Source: Bryopsis sp. KO-2023
Taxonomy: Eukaryota; Chlorophyta; Ulvophyceae; Bryopsidales; Bryopsidaceae
Direction of reading: 5' to 3'
Length of the DNA stretch: 64,000 nucleotides
Assembly: GCA_030272585.1 (NCBI GenBank)
Contig: BSYQ01000008.1
Span: 5,890,001-5,954,000, forward strand
The translations under genes were made by a program, and so were the position numbers. Below the pieces are notes generated by a model. It had not been told where the DNA came from. It made no database searches and saw only the letters and a program-made list of their open reading frames with translations. Positions 22,706-32,490 of this stretch are shown piece by piece. Numbering within the stretch: position 1 is the first letter of the stretch; each line of letters begins with the position of its first letter.

Positions 22706-24274
22706 CTACTCGTTTCCCGACGACTTGTTTTGGCCACCCTTCTTCTTCGATCGACATTCTCTCGCGAAATGCCCGAACTTTCCGCAGTTATGACATTTCC
22801 CTTTCTTGGGTGACGACTGGTTCCACTTCTCTCCTGACACTGCGCCAATCTCCATCTTATCGTCATACTGCCGGTTTTGTTTTGGGTACCAAGGAGTCTG
22901 CTCATTTCCTGCTCGGCCTGTAGCCCGGTCTGCTTGCAGTGCCAACTGAACAGCCTCGTCGAATGTCTGAGGACGGTTTAAGAAGACGTGAGATTTTATC
23001 TTCGCCTGTAGGCTGTGCGTGAAGAGATGTATTTTGTCTTCCGTTGCCATAGTTGGAGTCTTGATCAAGAGTTTGGAAAACAGAGAGATGTGCTCCCTGA
23101 GCGTGCCCTTCTTGTGCGTTAGCCTGAATAGCTGGTCTCTGGCCGTCTCTGCCTTGTCAAAGGGGTCGAAGTATTCGATAAGCTCCTGCCCCAGCACATC
23201 CCAGCTCGCCATCACCATCGGGTTTGACGCTTTCTTCACCGTGTACCACTCTTGTGCAGCTCCTCTCAACACCGTTGACGCCAGCAGTGCCCGTTTTCCA
23301 ACCGGACACCCGGACGCCACAAAATAGGTTTCCATGCTCTCCACCCAGTCTGAAGCTCCTTCTCCGGTTTTTCCGAAGAACTGAGGAGGATTCCCCAGCC
23401 GTATAGGCGCGAAGTTCCACGCATCAGGTATCGACGGCCCTGCAGCGGAGCCTCCACTCGTTGCTCCCGCCGTTGTTCTTGCTTGCCGTATCCTTTCTTC
23501 CATTTCGTGTTTTGCTGACAGTAACGATGCCTGCAGTTCAAGCTTCTGGTTCGCCATTTGTTCTTGCAGGTCCAATAGTTTCTTGTGCAGGCCTGAGCCT
23601 GCTTCCAGTGTATGACCTGCAGCAGACTGCGCCGTCGACTGCTGTTCCGTAAGTTCCGTCATCGTTGCCAGCACCGTGGTAAACTTCGTGTCCGTCTCCG
23701 TCCGAAACTCCATCGCCTGGGTTTCTCGTAGGGTTTGGCTCAGCGTCAGTTCGTCCAACTTCTGCATAAGCTTCTGGTGGTTCGCTTGGCTTTCGAGGCT
23801 CACTTTTGACACCTTCTGTTCCAGTTTCGTGCCTCCCTGTCAAACTTTCAGCATGTCCGCGCGGATCTCGCCCGCCGATTTTTCCAACAACTCCAGTTTT
23901 CCGGTAGTCTCGACATGTCTGGTTTCGTTCTTGGTTCCAAGCTCAGCAACTTTCTCCTTTACAGCTTTGACCTTGTCCTGTAGCCCGGCTCCCGCTTCAT
24001 CGAGCTTGCCGACCGCTTTCGACAGTTTCTGTAAGGACTCTCCATGTTTGTTCGCCAGTTTTTCGACTGCCAAGCCTGCTTTGTGAACCTTTGCGAACTC
24101 GTCGCCATGCTTATTCACCAGTTTCTCCACGTTCTGTCCTGCTTTGTGGATATTCGCGATTTCTGTCTTTATCTCCAACCCTTCGAGTTCCCCGATTCGG
24201 TCTTCCAGTGCTTTGCACCCCGTCTTTAGTGCCGCCACCGACTCCACCAAGTTATTAAAGTCCTCCGCCGACAT
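22706..24274 (-). pseudogene. Chromovirus gag region
   Basis: The minus-strand N-terminal part is a predicted coiled coil with heptad-like Lys/Glu/Leu repeats (for example KTGCKALEDRIGELEGL). It is followed by a retrotransposon gag core (ESMETYFVASGCPVGKRALL, LRGAAQEWY) and a CCHC zinc knuckle CHNCGKFGHFAREC near 22760. Gag packages element RNA, by family knowledge. The region spans more than one open frame. Confidence 0.85.
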
Positions 24275-24366
24275 CCTGGTTCTTCCCCGGTCTTTACGAT
24301 GAACCCAATATCACAGGCTGCCCGATCGTTTGGGTGTAGCCCTGTACACTTCGCTCCGAAACCACT

Positions 24367-24729
24367 TGTAAAGAGACGCGGGGTTATAAGACAATAGAAC
24401 TTTTACAAACACGAACACCTGGTCCAAAGGCCTAGAGCCTTAAGACCGGCCAACCGTTGACCCGGGTTCGAATCCCGTCAACGGTCACAACCGTAACTGG
24501 CTGTAACTTCCATTCACGTGACCCCGGACTACACCGTCCGGATACAGTCACACATACAGTCATCCGTTCCATCACACCTCACTCATTACGTCATGGGTCA
24601 GGCGGCTACATAACCGACCTAACCGACATAACAACCGTAGCACATGGTTCGCACTTGCGACCGTTACTATACTTGACACTGAGAGGTCCCGGGATCAAAT
24701 CCCACCTCTCGTACTTTAGAACTGTCACA
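24367..24729 (-). repeat. Chromovirus LTR (5' LTR)
   Basis: Matches 8004-8366 with about two single-base differences by eye. It is followed outside by the target duplication ATATT. On the minus strand it is followed after about two bases by the primer-binding core TGGTTTCGGAGCGAAG (about 24349-24363). Confidence 0.9.
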
Positions 24730-24734
24730 ATATT

Positions 24735-25470
24735 TTACAGAAAGAGAAGGGATGGTGTATCCCATTTCAAAAGTGTACTTCAGAAAACCTTGGATGATGC
24801 TATCTTTAGCCAGAAGTACCTCGTCCGGTCGGGATTCCCGTTTAAGGTAAGTCGCGAAGCTTTCCTTAAGTCCGTCACGATAAGAGAGTCCTCCTATAGA
24901 TAGATGTCCGAAGTAAGAAGTAAACGAGGTAGTCACCGAGTTCTGTCTGTTCTTAATCAGAATTCTGTGGGATATTTATACTCGCGGCCGGTTCTAGCGC
25001 TAGCGCATGTGTGCTGGCCGCGAGTTCGGCGTCACGACAGGGGTCGACTAGCGACCCGACTGCCAGTCGTGCGTATCGCCTAAGAGATCGTTTTTCGTAG
25101 TGAGTTGTATCCGTTTCGCTGGAATCCATAGTGTTTTCGCTGGCTCCTTGTGTTCCCAGCCGCACGTTTCGTAGAAGTCATACCTCGGATGTCATAAAAC
25201 GACAGTGCCGGCAGTAAGACTCCTAGTACTCTGCGCTAGCCATGGGTTGGCGTGCCAGCTATTCGATATCTTCCAGCGTATCAATATACAACTTTTCCTA
25301 CGTCATCGACCTCGTCAGGAATTGAACCCGACGTACGAACCACCAGGTCTCACATAGAGCAGCGTAAAATACGACTGTTTATCAGTGTGAGTTGGCAATT
25401 CCATTCTTCCGAATTATCATCGGAATAATCATTACATCTGGTGGCAGTACATCTGCCATGTTCTTTCTAG
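24735..25470. other. Host sequence right of the chromovirus; no gene
   Basis: No recognised coding. A tRNA-T-arm-like word, GTCGGGTTCAATTCCTGAC, occurs on the minus strand near 25310-25330. It may be remains of an older repeat. Confidence 0.35.
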
Positions 25471-25644
25471 CTCCGTCACAAGGTCAATGTTTAAACGAAA
25501 GATTAAAATTGTTCTTACAATGTCGATTCGACGATGTCACTCCGTTTACCTAATTCTGGAGACACTAAGTTTTCACATGGTTGAGTGGTTCATTTGCAAC
25601 GATGTCGTTTACAGCGACGACAGACCACTCTGCAACGTTAATTA

Positions 25645-25960
25645 CAAATCCCCCAGCTCAGTTGCCCCCCATGGGGCAAAACAGCCAGAAAAAAAAAACA
25701 AGACAAATCAAAGTCCACACCCATCATCCCCAAACTCAGTTGCCCCCCAAAACAGCCAGAAGAAAAACAACAAGACAAATCAAAGTCCACACCCATCATC
25801 CCCAAACTCAGTTGCCCCCCAAAACAGCCAGAAAAAAAACAACAAGACAAATCAAAGTCCACACCCATCATCCCCAAACTCAGTTGCCCCCCAAAACAGC
25901 CAGAAAAAAAACAACAAGACAAATCAAAGTCCACACCCATCATCCCCAAGCTCAGTTGCC
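25645..25960 (+). repeat. 72-bp tandem repeat at the left end of the DNA transposon
   Basis: About four units of 72 bp are built from CTCAGTTGCCCCCCAA, AACAGCCAGAAAAAAA and CAAATCAAAGTCCACACC. The array begins about 60 bp inside the conserved CATGGTTGAGTGGTTCATTT word and ends at the stop codon of the accessory gene, so it is downstream, non-coding sequence for that gene. The 72-bp period opens long frames that I disregard. Confidence 0.85.
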
Positions 25961-25962
25961 TT

Positions 25963-27851
25963 CTACTTTTTTTTGGTTTTCTTGGATTTCTTTCTCCCCC
26001 CCGACTCCGCCGTTGTCATTCCCTCCTCCGCCGTTGCACCGGAAGGTGCCGACGTTGTGTCTTCTTCAGCCTCCCCCCCCTTCCTTTTCCTTCCCTTCCT
26101 CTTCTTCCTCCGCCTCTCAGCTGAGTCCCTGGTGGAAGCGCTTCTGGTGGGCGTCTCAGAAGGCACCCCCCCCTCCTCCGCCGTTGCACCTGGGGCCGTC
26201 GCCGTTGTGAGTGCTTCGCCCACCGCTGGAGGCAGCACCTCCGACCCCCTCTGGCCCTCCGCTGGCGTGTCGCTCATCTCCACGAGGTCGCGCTCCGTGT
26301 CGAACCCTTCGTCGACATTCTTCCAGGAAGAATCTGCAACACAACGTTATACAAGTTCAGCACAAGGTACACAAAACAAAAAACAACACGACTGCAACGA
26401 AATCCAGGACAGCTGCAAGGTTACCTCGCTGTGCCGCGAGTCGGGTGGAACGGCGGGCGGAGAAGGGGGTCCTCAGTGCGTCGGGGACGCGCACACCACG
26501 GGGGAGGTTCTTGGACTTCTTCGGGCTCTTCCCACGACGGGCCAAGTGGAGACCACGGCGGGGTGTGGTGGGCGACTTCTGCTTCCCGACGTCTCGGTCG
26601 TCATCGCGGTCGTCACCGACGTCAGCGACGGGGGGGGAGTCGGAAGACTCCGAGCCGACGTCCGGGGGGGTCTCGGCGCCCTCGTCGTCGAGCTTCGCGG
26701 ATGTGGTGACGTAGACGTCGCCATGCTCCGCGAAGCGCGCCTCTTGGAGGCGAACCGTCGTCACCCACTCGGCGTCCTCCGTGAAAAGTTCACCGTTGTC
26801 GTTGAGTGGGTGACGAAGGTTCGACTCCACGAAGTTCCCCGTGAGGGCCTTGGTGAAGCGTACCCGGCTCTCGTCAGCGATTCTAAACACAACAATAACA
26901 TGGTTAGAAAAACCAACATGGAAACGTAACATGGTTAAAACAGAGAAACACAACGACACTCAACAACGTAACATGGTTAAAACAGAGAAACACAACGACA
27001 TTCAACAACTTAACATGGTTAAACCGGAGAAACACAACGACACCCAACGAAATACCAACGCACCTCTTTGAAACATAACCTCGGATCACCTTCAGTGATA
27101 GCTTGAAGGTTTGAGCTCCGTCGACGATTGCCCCCCTGTTGCTCCTCTGGAGCATGAGTCTCTTCTCCACGAGACTCATAAACTCCCGCATTCGCTTCGC
27201 GCCGTCCGCGTTCGTGACATCGACCCCTCCCACCTGCACAGCAAACACGGTTGTTTTTGCATGGTTATACAGACAAACTGCAACGCACATGATTAATTTT
27301 GCATGGTTCTTTACTCTGATAACAACGAACATTGCTTTCTTTGCATGGTTACCTCGTTTTCATCCAAGTTCGGCGTCAAAGTCGCGGGTATGTGACGGGC
27401 GAGCCGCAGTTTACAGCCTCCGTATGGGTCCCCCGCGCCCGCCACATACCCGGCCAGGTTCCCGCACTGGATGTGGGCGCGTCGGTGGTCGTGGTAGGAT
27501 TGGTCCTTGCACCTCGGCCACCACTGGCGGATGGACTGCACACACATTTGCACGGTTTTTAGCAAATACAACATGGCTATACAGGGACAGAACATGGTTC
27601 AGCAACAGCAACAACAAAACAACCAGAAAAACATAGAGAAACAAAGAAAACTCTGTTGTTTTCTTTGGCTTCAGAAATAGAAAGAAACCCTGAAGCTTAG
27701 CCAACCCCCCTCCCCCCCTTTTTTTTTCCGCCGACCGTGCACCCACCTTTGTTAACCATTCGAAACCCTCCGATGTGAACGTCGCGTACGTTCCCCTTCC
27801 CTGCCCCCTCCTCCGCACCGTGCAAAAGGCTGCATCCCGCCAGCCCACAGC
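25963..27851 (-). CDS. DNA-transposon accessory gene, 3' exons
   Basis: Five exons on the minus strand fit GT/AG sites and phase: 27747-27851 (cut by the LTR insertion), 27353-27535, 27064-27233, 26425-26882 and 25963-26333. The protein has a globular part with motifs such as SEGFEWLTK and WWPRCKDQ. It continues as a Ser/Thr/Asp-rich acidic region, then basic clusters (KKRKGRKRKGG and a final lysine-rich tail) that look like nuclear-localisation signals. No known domain is recognised. By position it is the second protein of a transposase/accessory pair, perhaps a DNA-binding partner as TnpA is in En/Spm; this is inference. Together with the 5' exon the intact gene would encode about 575 residues. 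Confidence 0.7.
26884..27063 (+). repeat. Intronic repeat of about 42 bp with CATGGTT and ACAACGAC
   Basis: Inside an intron of the accessory gene, the block AACATGGTTAAAACAGAG followed by AAACACAACGAC recurs about three times (CATGGTT at about 26899, 26930, 26972 and 27014). The same two words occur in the other introns and at the transposon ends. Confidence 0.8.
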
Positions 27852-28364
27852 TGTTATCGCTCGGGAGGACTGACGTCCGCGAGCGACGTCTCCTATCTCG
27901 GGAAAGAGTGAGGCGGCGGCGGAACGGTCACACAAAATCGCACGGGTCACAGACTCGGGGTCACACAAACAGATCACTGAAAAGCAAGGTTACATCAAGC
28001 GTCCCATCCTTTAACTCCCAGTTCGACTTTCCCGAGGGTGACTAACCACCCGTAACACTCCCACTACCCTGACTCACAGCCGCCAGTTCTACTCCTGACT
28101 CACTCACACACTCACACACAGGCCCAGTCCAAAGCACGTTCCCACTCAGACTCGAACACAAGACCTCAGTCTCGCAAGTCCTAATCTGGCTGATCGAACC
28201 ACTGTCTTGACTCTGTGCTCTTGCGGTGGTTTCCTCGCTGTAGTTCAGTAGTACCTCCTTGGGAGGATGCTGTCATTCACCGGGGATGCATCTGACGCTT
28301 CACAGACGTCAGATGCATGACGCTTTTGACGTCTGACGTCCCTGGACGTCAGCAGCTGGTATCA
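27852..28364 (-). repeat. LTR (3') of the young Ty3/gypsy element
   Basis: TG...CA-bounded, 513 bp. In element orientation the first 100 bases hold five or six GACGTC/TGACGTC words of the ACGT-core type bound by plant bZIP factors. A minus-strand tRNA-like module covers about 28141-28205 (A-box-like TGGTTCGATCAG, B-box-like GTGTTCGAGTC). Confidence 0.92.
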
Positions 28365-28619
28365 ATTGCCTCCCCCCTGGGGGCAGTTGGTGCCCTCACC
28401 AAGTATCCATCAAATGCATCCTTCTGATTCTGTCAAAGTAACTCTGAACTAGGGTGATGCAAATCCCAAGCTCCCTGCACTTCTGAAAGGATAATTAGAT
28501 CCCCATAAAATCCTTAACCCACAGAAGTTCAGAAAACACTTCACTGCCCTTATGCAACCCATCCCCTAGTCACTGGGATTCCTGATCCTTCAGCCACAGA
28601 ATCAAAGTGCATCTAACTT

Positions 28620-31600
28620 CTACCTGATCCCAGCTCTCCTCTTATAATCAGCCAGGATCTCTGATGCATTCAATAAATTGTCTTGGGGTTCCCAGGTTGC
28701 TTCACTAAGTGGATACCCCTTCCAGACTACTAAAAATCTCCTTTTTCTTCCTGAAAACTTATGTCTTACTACAGCCTCAACTTCAAATTCTTCTTCTCCC
28801 TCAGAATCTAATTCTGCTGGAGGTGCCATTACTTCCCTAGGAAACTTAGCACTTTCCTGAAGTTTTCTCAACTTTGATACATGAAATACAGGATGTAATT
28901 TCCATCCATCTGGTAACACCAATCTATATGCCACAGATCCCACTGCAGCAGCAATAACAAAAGGCCCTATATATCTTCTTCTGATTTTTTGCTGGGATGT
29001 GTTTCAAGACTGCTAAATTCAATGTCTTTGTAGAGAGCAACACCTTTTCTCCCACTTGAAACTGTACATCTCTTCTCCTTTTATTTGCTTGCTGCCTCAT
29101 CTTCTCTTGGGCTGTTTTATATCTGTCCTTGGCATCATTGATGATGCTCTGCATATGTGATATCATTTCTTGTACTGATTCTGCTTCAGCTTGAGCTTTT
29201 CCAGCCAGTAGATCTCCTGGCAGCTGAGGATGCACCCCATACATCAAGTAGAAGGGGCTGTATCCTGTAGATGTGTGTACAGCATTGTTGGCTGCAAATT
29301 CAGCCATCCCTAATCCCTGCATCCATGTCTCTGGATGCTCTTCCACATAGGGTCTTAGGAAATTCTCTAATGTTCTGATGCTGACTTCACTTTGTCCATC
29401 TGTTTGAGGATGGAAGGCTGTGGACATCCTTACTTTAGTTCCCACACATCTCATTAATTCCTGCCAAAATTTACTAGCAAATCTAGTGTCTCTATCACTG
29501 ATTATCACACTGGGAATCCCATGATTCCTAAAGATGTGATCAAAGAATATCCTTGCATACCCTGGTGCATCTATTGTTTTACTACAGGGTATGAACTTCA
29601 CCATTTTGGTCAATCTATCAACAAAGACTGCAATGGAATCAAATCCATCAACAGGGGGTAAATCAGTCACTAAATCAGTAGTGATCTGATCCCATTTCTT
29701 ATCAGCTACTGGAATAGGTTGCAGCAAGCCTTTCTGAGCTCTCAACTCAGGCTTCATTTGCTGGCAAACCTCACATGTCCTGACATATTCCTGGACATCC
29801 TTTTTCATATCATTCCAGTAGTATTTCCTGGACATCAGCTCCAGAGTTCTCTCTATCCCTAGATGTCCTGAAATCTGATTATCATGTCCTTCAGTAAGGA
29901 CTTTCATTCTCAGTTCCTGAGGAACCCATAATTTCATAAGTCCATCCTGAGTTTGATAAATCAATAATCCTGATTCATTAATTCCATAGCCTGGAATTCT
30001 CTCCCCATCCAGTATTTGATTATAGATGTCTTTGATTTCAACATCTGCCAGTGTTGCTTGTTCCCAGAGTGTAATCTCTTCTGTGCTAGGCTGTAATGAA
30101 CTCACTACTTTGAGTTCCTGCTCTGCTGGAAGACTTCTTGATAGTGCATCAGCAACCAGATTCAGTTTCCCTTGGATGTACTGAATCTTTGGTTTGATGC
30201 TGAGGAAATGTCCTGCCCTGAGCCACCTGGCTTGGGGTCTTGACATCATCTTTTGATCCATGAAATTAGTTAGTGGCTGGTGGTCTGTAAAGACTGTGAC
30301 TTCTCCTGGGCAGCCCTCTAAATAGTGCCTCCACTGCATCAAGCAGTAGGCTATTCCCAGGAGTTCCCTTTCATATACTGAGTAGTTCTGTTCTGACTTT
30401 GATAATCTCCTACTGCAGAAGGCTATAGGCTGTAATCCAGAGCCATGATCCTGACAAAGGACTCCTCCAGTTGCTTCCCCAGATGCATCACTAATCACAG
30501 TGTAATCTTTCACTGGATTAGGATGGATCAGCACTGGTTTCCCCATCAATGCAGTTTTGAGTGTTTGAAAAGCCTGTTCCTGAGCAGATCCCCACTCCCA
30601 CATGACATCCTTCTTAGTTAAGTCATGCAGAGGGCCTGCTATCTTTGCAAAGTCTGGGATGAATCTTCTATAGAAGGATACCATCCCCAGAAAACTCCTG
30701 ACATCAGTAACTGTTTTTAAGGGCTTCCAATCCCTGATTGCCTTAACTTTCACATCCATTGCTGAGATCCCTTTTTCACTCAACCAAAATCCACAGAAAT
30801 CTGTTTCCTTCACACAGATTTCACTTTTGGTGGCCTTGGCAAACAGACTATACTTCTGTAGCCTGGCTAAGACTGCTGCTAAATGCTCTACATGCTCAGA
30901 GATGCTCTTAGAATAGATTAAGAGATCATCAATGAAGATCAGCACAAAGATATCCAACATATCCTTGAAGATGTCATTAACCATGTTCATGTATTGTGCT
31001 GGAGCATTAGTAAGTCCAAAGGAAAGGACCTTGAACTGGTAATGTCCAAATCTACTTCTGAAGGCAGTCTTAGGCCTATCCTCCTCCCTTAGAGGCATCT
31101 GCCAGTAGCCTGATCTCAGGTCAATCTTTGTGAAATATCTAGCCCCATGTACCCTGTCAATCATCTCCTCTGGTAAGGGCAGAGGGTATCTGTTTTTGAT
31201 GGTTTTCTTATTGAGCCATCTGTAATCCAGGCACATCCTGAGCCCTCCATCTTTCTTAGGGACAAACAGGATTGGTGCCCCAAATGGTGACTGTGATGGT
31301 TCTATGAAATCCATCTCCAACAGGTAATCTAACTGTCTTTTAACCTCATCTAACTCAAGAGGAGACAGTTTGTATAGGGGTCTATACATGGGTTCTGTAC
31401 CCTCCTCCAGATCAATCCTGAATTCATGACCCAGCCTGGTAGGAGGTACACCTTTAGGCAAATCTTTTGCAAACACTTTTCTGTACTGAGTCAGTACTTC
31501 CTTAATCCTGGGATCCATATCCTCCTGCAGGATTTTCTGTAGATCATCCCCTTCCCTTTGTTCTGGGATTGTTTCTACTCCAGTCTTTGATTCATCCTCT

Positions 31601-32490
31601 GGCCTGACCACCACCATGATGATGTGTTTAATTTCCCCTTTTTCTATCTGTCTTTTGATTCTGCCACTAGAACAAAAGGAAAGTTCTGTAGCTCCAGTGG
31701 GTTTGAGCTGATATTCAGGCATCACTGAGAGTGGTAATTTTACACTCTTTTTGCCCTTGTTGACTGTGATTATTCCTGACTTAAAATCCACTTTGGGATT
31801 GTAGTGTATGAGCCAGGGCAATCCCAGCAGGATTGGGTGATTACTGTCTGGGAAGACATCAGCATCAAATGAGAGCTGGATCTTTCCACAGACCAATGGG
31901 ATGCCATAACATCTACCCACTGATTTCCTTTCTGTACCATCTAGAAACTTAACAGGAGTTTCTTGTGGTTTGTATTGTAGTCCCAGTTCCTTGACTGCAT
32001 CCATGCTAATATAGTTAGCAGTGGATCCTGTATCAATGTATGCTGTAGCTTTCTTTGCACCAATAAATCCTGCCAGTTCATATCCTCTATATGCTGCTGT
32101 AGCCTGAGCTACTGCAGTCTGAACTGGTTCCTTTCCCTCAACATTTCCTTCCACTCTAGTGGGTAAACTCACAGTGGCCTCTGTTTGTTTATCCACTCTC
32201 TTTTGAGACTGCTTTTTCTTTTGAATTAACACTCCTGGAGTGACCCCATCCAGTGTGTATGCTTCCTGTTCTGTTGCAATAGGGGCTGCAACCACAGGTG
32301 TCTCTTGAACACCATCATTTAGTGAGGCTGGTGTTTTTGTAGTGGGTTCTTTCATTTCAATATCATCTGGAGGCTTAGCTGACCCAACACTAGCCTCCTC
32401 TTTTAGTTTCCCTTCTTCAGGGCTTTCTGAGCTTGGGACAGTTTGGGACACTGTCTCACCCCATGCTCTGTGCTTCCACATAGAAAACAC
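28620..32490 (-). pseudogene. Pol of the young Ty3/gypsy element
   Basis: In order from the N-terminus: aspartic protease (AYIDTGSTANYIS), reverse transcriptase (LRMCLDYRWLNKKT, YFTKIDLRSGYWQ, catalytic FIDDLLIYS), RNase H (YTVISDASGEATGG, FTDHQPL), integrase zinc finger (SGHLGIERT, CEVCQQ), integrase core (TDLVTDLPPVDG, HPQTDGQSEVSIR) and chromodomain (FLVVWKGYPLSEATWEP). It overlaps the end of gag in the -1 frame, an arrangement many Ty3/gypsy elements use for frameshift expression. About one break in total. Confidence 0.93.

Larger units (their letters stand above)
8004..24729 (-). mobile_element. Ty3/gypsy chromovirus, interrupted by two later insertions
   Basis: An LTR retrotransposon read on the minus strand, with 363-bp LTRs at 8004-8366 and 24367-24729 and target duplication ATATT (7999-8003, 24730-24734). 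The primer-binding site core TGGTTTCGGAGC lies just inside the right LTR. A polypurine tract (CAGGGGGAGTCT on the minus strand) abuts the left LTR. Its order is gag with a CCHC knuckle, protease, reverse transcriptase, RNase H, integrase and a C-terminal chromodomain, the hallmark of chromoviruses. A LARD (9299-18291) and a hAT MITE (20326-20791) sit inside it. Without them it would be about 7.2 kb. The coding part is broken by these insertions and in a few further places. The LTRs differ by about 2 of 363 bases by eye, so it is young. Confidence 0.93.

Noticed and set aside
25560-25582. CACTA-type left terminus (CACTAAGTTTTCACATGG)
   Set aside because: No matching inverted partner was found near 41.5 kb (candidates CACTATTAACG and CACTATGGG differ) and no three-base TSD fits, so the termini stay unassigned.
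25487-26929. 480-codon plus-strand frame
   Set aside because: Its first part is the 72-bp tandem repeat and the rest is antisense to phase-consistent accessory-gene exons on the minus strand.
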